Of a stretch of 40,683 nt of DNA, positions 31,891-40,076 are shown in pieces; within the stretch, counting starts at the first letter, position 1; the number at the start of each line of letters is the position of its first letter. The notes beneath the pieces are model-generated. The model was not told where the DNA came from. It did no database searches and worked only from the letters and a program-made list of their open reading frames with translations. The DNA is from Bacillota bacterium (GTDB taxonomy: Bacteria > Bacillota > Sulfobacillia > Sulfobacillales > JAIMBI01): NCBI GenBank assembly GCA_021795575.1, contig JAJYPH010000009.1:1-40683 (forward strand), in the 5' to 3' direction. The translations under genes were made by a program, and so were the position numbers.

Positions 31891-31929
31891 TTCACACAAT
31901 GTTAATCGGAATCTCACCATCCCTTTATG
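31891..31929 (+). promoter_or_regulatory. Candidate Pho box upstream of MFS transporter 2
   Basis: TTCACA (31891), TTAATC (31902), CTCACC (31913), TTTATG (31924): four hexamers at exact 11-bp spacing. Confidence 0.55.
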
Positions 31930-32055
31930 AAACCATCACGCGCTGTTCACGGGCGCGCCCCACACTGGGCCCAGACTTATCAACCGTCGGCGCGCCATAC
32001 GACGCATGCGGCGCAGACGACACACACCCACACCCACACCCAAAGGAGGGCACCC

Positions 32056-33459
32056 GTGGACACGCGAGACACCGCGTCAGCGCATTCGACGAACAGCCTG
32101 ACCGACGCGCTGAACAACGCCCCGTTGAGCCTGTTCCACCTGAAGGCCATGATGACGGCCGGCATGGGGTTTTTCACCGACGCGTACGACCTTTTCGTCA
32201 TCGGAGTCGCCGCCGTCCTCATCAAGGCCACGTGGCACCCGGCCACGTGGCAGCTGGGACTCTTGTCCTCCACGGCTCTCTTGGCGGCTTTTTTGGGAGC
32301 GACCCTCTTTGGTCGACTGGCCGACGTCTGGGGTCGCAAGCGCATCTACGGCGTGGAGGCGGGCATCATGGCCATCGCCGCGCTGGCTTCGGCCTTTGCT
32401 CCCAGCATCCTATGGCTGATTGCGATCCGCTTCGTATTGGGGATTGGCATCGGCGGCGACTACCCCGTGTCCGCCGTGCTGATGAGCGAATACGCCAACA
32501 CCAAGGACCGGGGCCGGCTGGTGGGCATGGTGTTCTCCATGCAGGCCGTCGGTCTGGTCACCGGCCCGGTCGTGGCCCTGGCGCTGTTGGCGGCGGGCGT
32601 ACCAGCCGAGTTGGCGTGGCGACTGCTGCTGGGTCTCGGTGCCATTCCCGCCCTGGGTGTGATTCTGCTGCGGCGCCGCATGCCAGAATCTCCGCGTTAC
32701 CTGGCTCGGGTCCGTGGGGAAACGGCGCAGGCCGCCGAGGCCACGCGCCAGTACTCCGGGCAGACCGTCACGGCCTCGTCGCAGTCGGAGAGCCGGGTGC
32801 GGGCCAACCTGCGGCCCTATCTGCTGACGCTGTTGGGCACCGCGGGTACCTGGTTTGTGTTTGACTACGCCTACTACGGCAACAGCATCTCGACCCCGCT
32901 GATTCTCAAGATGGTCGCGCCGCACGCCAGCCTGTTGCAAAGCACCGCCTGGACGCTGTTCGTGTTTGCTCTGGCGGCGGTCCCCGGATACTTCCTGGCG
33001 TTTTCCAAGATGGACAAGATCGGGCACCGCCGCCTCCAGCTGATTGGCTTCGCCGTCATGGGGCTGGCGTTCCTGGCGATGGGGGTCATTCCCGGGTTGA
33101 CCACTACCCTCATTCCCTTCCTGCTGGTGTACGGCCTGTCGTACTTCTTCGCCGAGTTTGGGCCCAACACGACGACGTTCGTCCTGTCCGGTGAGCTGTA
33201 TCCGGTGAACCTGCGCACCACGGGCCACGGGCTCAGTGCCGGCATCGCCAAGGCCGGCGCGTTCATTGGGGTGTTCGTGTTCCCGCTGCTGGCCGCCTCC
33301 CTGGGGCTGGCGGGCACTCTGACCATCACGTTTGCCTTCGCGGTCGTGGGCTTCCTGCTGACCTTGACGCTGCCCGAACCCGCCGGGCGGTCCCTGGAAG
33401 AGGTGTCGCGGGAGAGCGAGTTCGAAGTGGGAGTCACGCGCCAGTCCGCCGCTGGCTAG
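32056..33459 (+). CDS. MFS transporter, PHS-like (phosphate) family, copy 2
   Basis: FHLKAMMTAGMGFFTDAYDLFVIGVAAVLI...GRLADVWGRKRIYGVEAG...GIGIGGDYPVSAVLMSEYANTKDRGRL; GTG start behind AAAGGAGGG. Confidence 0.9.
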   Translation: MDTRDTASAHSTNSLTDALNNAPLSLFHLKAMMTAGMGFFTDAYDLFVIGVAAVLIKATWHPATWQLGLLSSTALLAAFLGATLFGRLADVWGRKRIYGVEAGIMAIAALASAFAPSILWLIAIRFVLGIGIGGDYPVSAVLMSEYANTKDRGRLVGMVFSMQAVGLVTGPVVALALLAAGVPAELAWRLLLGLGAIPALGVILLRRRMPESPRYLARVRGETAQAAEATRQYSGQTVTASSQSESRVRANLRPYLLTLLGTAGTWFVFDYAYYGNSISTPLILKMVAPHASLLQSTAWTLFVFALAAVPGYFLAFSKMDKIGHRRLQLIGFAVMGLAFLAMGVIPGLTTTLIPFLLVYGLSYFFAEFGPNTTTFVLSGELYPVNLRTTGHGLSAGIAKAGAFIGVFVFPLLAASLGLAGTLTITFAFAVVGFLLTLTLPEPAGRSLEEVSRESEFEVGVTRQSAAG

Positions 33460-33475
33460 ACCCCCTTCCCGGTTC

Positions 33476-33502
33476 AGGGGCCCGAGCCACGCTCGGGCCC
33501 CT
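33476..33502 (+). terminator. Terminator-like hairpin after MFS copy 2
   Basis: AGGGGCCCGAGC-cac-GCTCGGGCCCCT, perfect 12-bp stem. Confidence 0.75.
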
Positions 33503-33527
33503 GCCTTGTGTAAAGGGCGGCCGCCGC

Positions 33528-33953
33528 CTACCCGCCGGCGCGCGGCATCACGGTGCGGCCGCTGAGCAACATGTGGTGGTCGAACGCAAAGACCGTGTCG
33601 ACGCCCTCGCGCTCTATGAATGCCAGGGACTGCGCATCGACGTACGACAATTCCTGGTCGGCGTAGCGGCTGATATTTTGGCGCGTATCACGGTCCACGT
33701 CCGGGTCCGGAAAGAGGACGACCAGTCCATGGTCGGCGACTGCCTGATCCCCGGCGTGCAGCCATCGCAGCGCTGCCGCGACATTGCGATGGTATCTCAG
33801 TCAGGTATATGTTTCCCCGACGACGCCCACACTGGTGACCTGCTGAACCGCGAGAGCGTCCGGAGCGCGGTTGTATTGCGCGGCCTCCGCGTGATGGTGG
33901 TCAGACGCATCGAACAGCGCGATAAACGCGCCGGTATCAATGAAAAGACTCAT
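33528..33953 (-). pseudogene. PIN-domain (VapC-like) toxin interrupted by a single in-frame UGA
   Basis: MSLFIDTGAFIALFDASDHHHAEAAQYNRAPDALAVQQVTSVGVVGETYT*LRYHRNVAAALRWLHAGDQAVADHGL...QELSYVDAQSLAFIEREGVDTVFAFDHHMLLSGRTVMPRAGG; same frame on both sides of the TGA at 33801-33803. Confidence 0.8.
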
Positions 33954-33960
33954 GCGACCA

Positions 33961-34191
33961 CTACTGCCGGTCATAGATGTCATCGTGGTGAGCACTGCCA
34001 GTACCGGCGCCCGACCGGACCATGCCAATGAGGTCCAAGAACGGATGGGAGCTTCGCGTCCGCCGCTGCAGGTATTCACCGAGCGCCTCGCGAATGACAT
34101 CGGCCTCCGACCGACCCTCGGCACGCGCTAGGCGTTGCCACGCCTGTTCCTGCGCCGACGAGAGATAGGGTTGCTTTCTGACGTAGCTCAC
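33961..34191 (-). CDS. Ribbon-helix-helix antitoxin (VapB/CopG-like)
   Basis: VSYVRKQPYLSSAQEQAWQRLARAEGRSEADVIREALGEYLQRR; lies 7 nt upstream of the PIN gene; GTG start proposed. Confidence 0.75.
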   Translation of the reverse strand: MSYVRKQPYLSSAQEQAWQRLARAEGRSEADVIREALGEYLQRRTRSSHPFLDLIGMVRSGAGTGSAHHDDIYDRQ

Positions 34192-34319
34192 GCGATCCAC
34201 CCCCTCGAGCACTGATGGCGTCGTCCCGCCCTTTCCGATCTGTCGACCTCACGGCGTCTAGACCCCATGACAGCGACAGCATGAGGTCCCGTCTAAACCC
34301 GGCTCAGCACGGCGGCTGC

Positions 34320-34348
34320 TTGACATCGGCCTCGGACGCGTACATACT
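34320..34348 (+). promoter_or_regulatory. Candidate promoter for the transporter-Fur operon
   Basis: TTGACA-N17-CATACT. Confidence 0.5.
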
Positions 34349-34400
34349 GCAGATGCAAGTTTCTTTCATGTGCGGCTGAGTGGCGGCGAGGAGGCAAGCC

Positions 34401-35291
34401 ATGAATCTCTGGAACCCGGATCACCTAACCCTGTTGCTGGTGCTGCCCACGGCGCTGCTGCTGGGGATGGTGCACGGCATCACGCCCGATGAGCACACGT
34501 GGCCGATTACATTTAGTTATGCGGTGGGCAGCTACTCGAGCCGAGCGGGCCGCCGCGTGGGCTTTCTGTTTTCGGCGGCGTTCACACTCCAGCGGGCGAT
34601 TGCGTCGGAGCTGGCGTTTCTGGCCCTCTCCAGCTTCGAATTTGCGACGCGGTGGCAGTACGACGTGTACGCGGTGGTGGGTCTGGTCATGGCGGCGTCC
34701 GGCCTGTACATCCTGCACCGTGGCCACCCGCTGCACTGGTCCGCCGGCCGCCACGGCCCGAATGACGACGGGCCACGGTCGGCTCCGCCCTACATGCCGC
34801 TGGTGCACGGCTTCATTGCGGGGTGGGGCATCGGGGCGTTTGCCGTCATCATCTACACGGTGCTGGCCCCCACCATGCCCAGCGCCTGGGTGGGCTGGGT
34901 ACCCGGTCTCCTGTTCGGCTTGGGCACCATGATTATGCAGATGATCCTGGGCAGTGCCTTTGGCGCGTGGATGGCGCGCCGCCGCCTGACCGCCGCCGCG
35001 CGCGAATTTGTCGCCCGTTCCATGAGCGGCAAAACCCTCACGGGCGGGGGGATAGCGTTTATGGCTGTGGCCGGCTTAGGCATCTTGGCACCTAGCCTGG
35101 TGTCGCATATCGTGATCGTGACCCCCATCCAGGTGCACAATCTGCACAACCTGGGAGCCGGGTTCTTCTTGGCGGTGCCCGCGCTGTTCGGTGTAGCCGT
35201 GTGGGCCTTTTGGTCCAGTCGGACCGAGGCGGCGCGACGATTTGGCGAGGATGCCCCGACCAGCGTCGGGCGGGAGGAGGTAACCACGTGA
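34401..35291 (+). CDS. Polytopic membrane protein with NiCoT-like HX4DEH motif, putative Ni/Co-type metal transporter
   Basis: LLGMVHGITPDEHTWPITFSYAVGSYSSRAGRRVGFLFSAAFTLQRAI; GAGGAGG RBS. Confidence 0.65.
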   Translation: MNLWNPDHLTLLLVLPTALLLGMVHGITPDEHTWPITFSYAVGSYSSRAGRRVGFLFSAAFTLQRAIASELAFLALSSFEFATRWQYDVYAVVGLVMAASGLYILHRGHPLHWSAGRHGPNDDGPRSAPPYMPLVHGFIAGWGIGAFAVIIYTVLAPTMPSAWVGWVPGLLFGLGTMIMQMILGSAFGAWMARRRLTAAAREFVARSMSGKTLTGGGIAFMAVAGLGILAPSLVSHIVIVTPIQVHNLHNLGAGFFLAVPALFGVAVWAFWSSRTEAARRFGEDAPTSVGREEVTT

Positions 35292-35752
35292 GCGTGCTGA
35301 ACTCTGACGCGGAGGCGCTCTTGCGCGAGCGCCTGCAGGCCCACGAGCTGCGCGTCACCCCGAACCGCCTGTCGGTGTTTCGCGCCCTGCTGCAAAGCGC
35401 GCGCCCGCTGTCGGTGCCCGAGCTGGCCACGCATCTCCAGGACGATGGCTTGAGCGTACCTACGCTGTACCGCATCATGGAGGTATTTTCCGCCATCGGC
35501 GTGACCCACCCCGTGCTGGTGGACCACCAGTCGGTGGGCTACGAGCTGCGCGAGCCGTTTCGGTCCCACCACGACCACCTGGTGTGCAGCGCCTGCGGCC
35601 GCGTGGTGGATCTTTACAACTGCGACTTGACGGAAGCGATGGCGCAGCTGGGACGCGACAACCACTGCCGCGTGAACTTCCACCAGGTGGAGTTGCACGG
35701 CCTGTGCGCCGACTGCGCGGCGGTCAAAGGGGCCGAAGTGGCTCGGGGATAG
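35288..35752 (+). CDS. Fur family transcriptional regulator
   Basis: ERLQAHELRVTPNRLSVFRALLQSARPLSVPELATHLQDDGLSVPTLYRIMEVFSAIGV...SHHDHLVCSACGRVVDL...GLCADCAA; GTGA overlap with the transporter. Confidence 0.92.
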   Translation: MSVLNSDAEALLRERLQAHELRVTPNRLSVFRALLQSARPLSVPELATHLQDDGLSVPTLYRIMEVFSAIGVTHPVLVDHQSVGYELREPFRSHHDHLVCSACGRVVDLYNCDLTEAMAQLGRDNHCRVNFHQVELHGLCADCAAVKGAEVARG

Positions 35753-35844
35753 ATAGATCCAGCGGGTAGGCACCCAGCGGTGGCCGCAGCTGGGTCGGAG
35801 ACGGCGGCGGTTGCACGGAAACGAGAATGAGGTGAGGTGGCGAT

Positions 35845-36170
35845 GTGCCCTGGAGGCTCCAGGGCCCATACCGAACCCGGCCCATCCGGGTTGACGTGCC
35901 GGAGGGTGCGCTCCGCACGTTCTGTGAGCAGAACGCGGTCCGGGAGCTCAGCCTGTTCGGCTCGGTCCTGCGCGAGGACTTTACTCCCGAAAGCGACATC
36001 GACGTGCTGCCCACCCGCCAGCTGACGTTTGCGGTCCTTGCCCAGATGGAGGACGACCTGGAACGGTTATTTCATCGCGCGTCGATCTCGTGTTAAAGCA
36101 CACGCTGTCGCCGTATATCGCGGCCGATGTGTTGCGCCAGCGGCGGGTGCTGTATGTCGCAACACACTGA
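35845..36170 (+). pseudogene. MNT-domain nucleotidyltransferase antitoxin (MntA-like) #1, frameshifted
   Basis: LSLFGSVLREDFTPESDIDVL (GSX10DXD), then frameshift after LFHR into VDLVLKHTLSPYIAADVLRQRRVLYVATH*. Confidence 0.8.
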
Positions 36171-36536
36171 CGCGCTTTACCTCGGACACATCCACGACGC
36201 CGCGCACCGTGCGCCTCATACGTCGACCGCCTCACGTGGGATGACTTCCTGGACAATGAACTGGTCCAGGACGGCGTCATTCGCCAGCTCGAAATCGTAG
36301 GTGAAGCGGTCAAGCGCGTGAGCGACGCGTTTCGGTCCACTAATCCGGACTGGCCGTGGACCGAGATGCGTTCCATGCGAAACCATCAGACGCACGGCTA
36401 CGCCAACGTCGATGTCCAGATCGTGTGGGCCACCGCCGCCAACGACCTACCTCGGCTGGCCAACTTGGCCGCAGCCCCCTCGATTGCCAACAAGCCGGTC
36501 GCTCCTAGACGTCCTGAGGGCATCACCGCGACCTAG
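36154..36536 (+). pseudogene. HEPN-domain toxin (HepT-like) #1, frameshifted
   Basis: MSQHTDALYLGHIHDAAHR then frameshift to ASYVDRLTWDDFLDNELVQDGVIRQLEIVGEAVKRVSDAFRS...MRSMRNHQTHGYANVDVQIVW; RX4HXY present. Confidence 0.8.
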
Positions 36537-36667
36537 TGCACGTGATCGCGGCGGATGCCCGCGTGGTAGACTACCAACAGTTGTTTTGCCTCCGAGTCCG
36601 AGGGATGCTCCGCGGCAGTAGCACTAGCGGGTGATGTCGGCCGCGAGATTGCAGGAGGAACGTCGTC

Positions 36668-36988
36668 GTGAAAATTGAACCCCACACTCTCTCAATCGAA
36701 TTACATCGCGATGAGTTAAGAAGAATTTGCCAAAGCTTTGGAGTACAAGAACTCCGTCTGTTCGGATCCGTATTGCGAAATGATTTTCATGCCCAGAGCG
36801 ACATCGACGTCTTGTGTACGTTGCAGCCAGCCTCCCCGGCCCGCGGTATGAGGTGGATCGACCTCCTCTTAGCTTTGGAGGACATGTGGGGCCGGCCGGT
36901 CGATCTCGTTAAACCAAAGTTTCTTAACCGCATGATTCGGGAGGAAGTTTTGCAGGAGGCACAAACGATCTATGTCGCGTCATCATGA
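36668..36988 (+). CDS. MNT-domain nucleotidyltransferase antitoxin (MntA-like) #2, intact
   Basis: CQSFGVQELRLFGSVLRNDFHAQSDIDVLCTL...LLALEDMWGRPVDLVKPKFLNRMIREEVLQEAQTIYVASS; GSX10DXD. Confidence 0.9.
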   Translation: MKIEPHTLSIELHRDELRRICQSFGVQELRLFGSVLRNDFHAQSDIDVLCTLQPASPARGMRWIDLLLALEDMWGRPVDLVKPKFLNRMIREEVLQEAQTIYVASS

Positions 36989-37328
36989 GGAGCTCTATGT
37001 CGGCCATATTCAAAACCCCATTGCGAACGCCATCAACTGGGCGAGTCATGTAACCCAAGCCGAGTTCATGAGCGATGAATTCGTCCAGTCCGCCATTATC
37101 CGGCAGCTGGAAATTGCCGGGGAGGCCGCGGGACGTCTATCGGAGGCGTTTCGCCAAGCCCATCCGGAGATTGAGGCCCGGCGTCTCAAAGCGTTGAGAA
37201 ACGTCCTCATACACGGATATGCAGATGTCGACCTTGATACGGTGTGGGACATTGTGACACACGACCTGCCAGCGCTCCAAAGACAGTTGCGGGGTCAGGG
37301 TGATTCCGGGCGACACGCGGGGGACTGA
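36972..37328 (+). CDS. HEPN-domain toxin (HepT-like) #2, intact
   Basis: MSRHHEELYVGHIQNPIANAINWASHVTQAEFMSDEFVQSAIIRQLEIAGEAAGRLSEAFRQAHPEIEARRLKALRNVLIHGYADVDLDTVWDIV; RX4HXY = RNVLIHGY. Confidence 0.9.
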   Translation: MSRHHEELYVGHIQNPIANAINWASHVTQAEFMSDEFVQSAIIRQLEIAGEAAGRLSEAFRQAHPEIEARRLKALRNVLIHGYADVDLDTVWDIVTHDLPALQRQLRGQGDSGRHAGD

Positions 37329-37552
37329 ACACGCTGACTCCGGCTCGGCTGGGCGAGGCACCGCCGTGAACGCACGCGGATTCATGCGGATGTGCGGGAC
37401 CAACAGCGTCGGCGCGGCGGCCGCTGCCGCGCCAGCACTTGGCCCAACCACCCGTGGTGGCCGCAGTCAACCAAGACGTCCGCAGCACATCAGCACGACG
37501 TGGTGGTGTCGAGGTAGGCTCCAGCCCCGTAGATCTAACACGGGCGACGTTC

Positions 37553-38245
37553 TCACGCGTCCTTTCGCTTGACGGCGGCGGACGGCTCGGGCTCGGGGCT
37601 AGACATAGCCTCAACTGCACGGGTGCGGCCCGCCGACGGCCCACTGACAAACATCATGACCAAGGCAATCCACAGCAACTCCGCGCCGATGAAGATGCGC
37701 TCTTCGAGGCCTCCGAGGCTGTGTGGGTGAAATCCGCTCCGCCCCAAGGCCAGGAACGCCAGCGCTGCTATCACCCAGACCGCCACCACCATGACGGACA
37801 CGCGTCCGGCTCGGCGCAGGGCCATCGTCAGCAGGAGCGTGCCCACGACACAGCTGATGAACGCCAGCATGGCGAGAACCAGGTGAATGACACCATGTGG
37901 GGTTGGGGGCGCCCCCTCCAGGTCGTCGGGGAAAAACGCCAAGAGACCGGACAGCACGCCCCACAGGCCGACTAGGACAATCCCCACGCGCGCGAGGGCG
38001 GTCGCCGACAGCGTCCGCCACAGGACCACACCGGCCAACAGCGACAGCACACCCCGTATCAGAAAATTGGCGTCCATCACCCAGGCGTAAGGACCGCCGT
38101 GACCGTAGTCGCTCTCGGCATTGTGGAGCAGGCTCAGATTAGGTTCCAGGAAATGCAGGAGTACGTCGATGCCGGCATACAGCACGACACCCACCACCAC
38201 CAGCCTGGCAGCGTCCCGCAGGTAGAACGACGGTGCGGTCCTCAT
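37553..38245 (-). CDS. DUF998-like integral membrane protein
   Basis: Six hydrophobic segments; YAGIDVLLHFLEPNLSLLHNAESDYGHGGPYAWVMDANFLIRGVLSL. Confidence 0.7.
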   Translation of the reverse strand: MRTAPSFYLRDAARLVVVGVVLYAGIDVLLHFLEPNLSLLHNAESDYGHGGPYAWVMDANFLIRGVLSLLAGVVLWRTLSATALARVGIVLVGLWGVLSGLLAFFPDDLEGAPPTPHGVIHLVLAMLAFISCVVGTLLLTMALRRAGRVSVMVVAVWVIAALAFLALGRSGFHPHSLGGLEERIFIGAELLWIALVMMFVSGPSAGRTRAVEAMSSPEPEPSAAVKRKDA

Positions 38246-38395
38246 GGTCTCCCCCTCTTACGCCAAACAACGTCGGACTCTCTGAGCCCGTCGGACACCC
38301 TCCAACGGTCAAGGACCCGGGATCGGGCCGGAGAAGTCGCCTGCGGCTACGCAAACGGACACTGTGAGAACCAGCCACGTTTGTTGACGGGGCGC

Positions 38396-38430
38396 CTCCC
38401 ATATACGCAACCAGGTTGCCTATATGGGAG
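38396..38430. promoter_or_regulatory. 35-bp near-perfect palindrome, candidate MarR operator
   Basis: CTCCCATATAcGCAACCaGGTTGCcTATATGGGAG: 16 of 17 base pairs symmetric; ends 12 bp before the MarR ATG. Confidence 0.75.
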
Positions 38431-38442
38431 TATGATAGGCTT

Positions 38443-38952
38443 ATGAGTACACTGTCAAGCGACCCGTACGGATTCGGCGACCTTCTAGCGCTGGCGCGCG
38501 CAAGCTGGGTGGCCCAGATGGCCGACGCTCTCGAGGCGCAGGGCTACCCAGGCTACCGCCGCACCGATGCCTGGGCCATGAGGTTACTCGCCTCCGGGCC
38601 CGTTCCCATCACGCAGGTGGGCAAGCGGTTCGGCATCTCACGCCAGGCTGGCCGCAAGGTGGTAGACGGACTCATGGCTCGCGGGTATGCCGCCACTGAC
38701 CCGGACGTGACCGACCGCCGCCGCGTCAACGTGTCCCTCACCCCGGCGGGCGCCGCCTACGCAGACGCGGTCATCGCCGTGATCCGAGAGCAGAACGGCA
38801 GCCTTGCAGCCCTCGTGGAGCCCCGAGATCTTGAGGCGGCAGACCGGGTGCTTCGCGCCGCCATGGACGAGCGAGCCCGGCAGACCGCGCAGCGCCTGGT
38901 GCGGCCGGCGCGATCGTTGGCAGAGGCAGCCCTTCCGGACGAGGTCAGCTAA
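38443..38952 (+). CDS. MarR family transcriptional regulator
   Basis: AMRLLASGPVPITQVGKRFGISRQAGRKVVDGLMARGYAATDPDVTDRRRVNVSLTPAGAAYADAV. Confidence 0.92.
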   Translation: MSTLSSDPYGFGDLLALARASWVAQMADALEAQGYPGYRRTDAWAMRLLASGPVPITQVGKRFGISRQAGRKVVDGLMARGYAATDPDVTDRRRVNVSLTPAGAAYADAVIAVIREQNGSLAALVEPRDLEAADRVLRAAMDERARQTAQRLVRPARSLAEAALPDEVS

Positions 38953-39596
38953 TGCCGTCTCGACTGGGCTCCACTGGTCCCGCGTGGGGCCTGGGGCAAC
39001 AGCCGGTCGAGAAGGAGTGGTACACAAATGCAGCCTCTGCTGGTGTTCCGCTCGCGCTCACGCTATCGCGCCTCTAACGAGGGGATCGAGGTCAGTGGCT
39101 GCCGTTCGTTGGCATCACCTCCCGGGCGCTTTTACACACTATACGGTACGTGACTCCGATTCTGGGATTTTAGCTCCAGCAGACCGCGGTCAGGGTGGAG
39201 GGCACAACGGCAGCGACGCTCACCGGAAGTCCAGACGAGGAGAGGCATCCACGCGATGGCCCGTCTCCCCACTGGGCCACTAGCCTGATCCGGGTGTGGG
39301 CGTGGGGGACCAGCACCCAGTATCCGCGCCTTCCAAGGCTGTTGCTGCGCCACGACGCTGGAGCCGATCCACCTATAGCGCTCCCCGCGTGGTCGCCCGC
39401 TCCCTCCTTCGCCGAGTTTGCCACCGGATGCGCGGCCCCTCTCTCCTCATCGCTACGGCCGATACCGGCGGGAACACCGAGCGTGTTCCCGACCGCCCCT
39501 CCCCACTTTGGCCCCAAAGACTCTCGGCGTAGAACTGCCGGACTCCCGTGGTAGAATGACAGCAATCACTGCGGTGCCCGAAGGGGGGAGACACCG

Positions 39597-40076
39597 ATGG
39601 CCCAAGTCCATGTTCCGACTCATCTGCCAGTCGCCGTCGATGCAGCGGCCCTCACAGCGATCGCGGAGCGCCACCAGGTGCAGGAACTCGCCCTCTTCGG
39701 GTCCGTCCTGCGCGACGATTTCACGGCGGCGAGCGACATTGACGTGTTGATTACCTTCCAACCGGACCGTCCTTTTTTGCGGCTCTTCGAACTGTTCGAT
39801 ATGCAGTTCGCCCTGGAAGACCTCCTCCATCGACCAGTGGATCTTGTTCCGGCCGATGCCCTGCATCCCCTGATTGCCCAGGACGTTCTCAACAGGAAGG
39901 TGGTCATCTACGTCGCAACACCAAGTGCTGCTGTATCTCATCCACATGCGGGACGCCTGCCATCGCTGAACGCTATACCGGTGGGGTCTCCTGGGAGATG
40001 TTTGCAGAGAACGACGAAAAACAAAGTGCGGTGGTTCGGCAGCTGGAGATCATCGGCGAGGCTGGCAATCGAATAG
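39597..40076 (+). pseudogene. MNT-domain nucleotidyltransferase antitoxin (MntA-like) #3, stop codon lost and C-terminus extended out of family
   Basis: ALTAIAERHQVQELALFGSVLRDDFTAASDIDVLITFQPDRPFLRLFELFDMQFALEDLLHRPVDLVPADALHPLIAQDVLNRKVVIYVAT, then ~50 residues read through the HEPN gene in another frame. The catalytic core is intact, so it may be functional. Confidence 0.75.

Noticed and set aside
33573-34031. 152-aa plus-strand ORF in the VapBC region
   Set aside because: Antisense to the PIN gene, whose active-site residues are clearly conserved on the minus strand.
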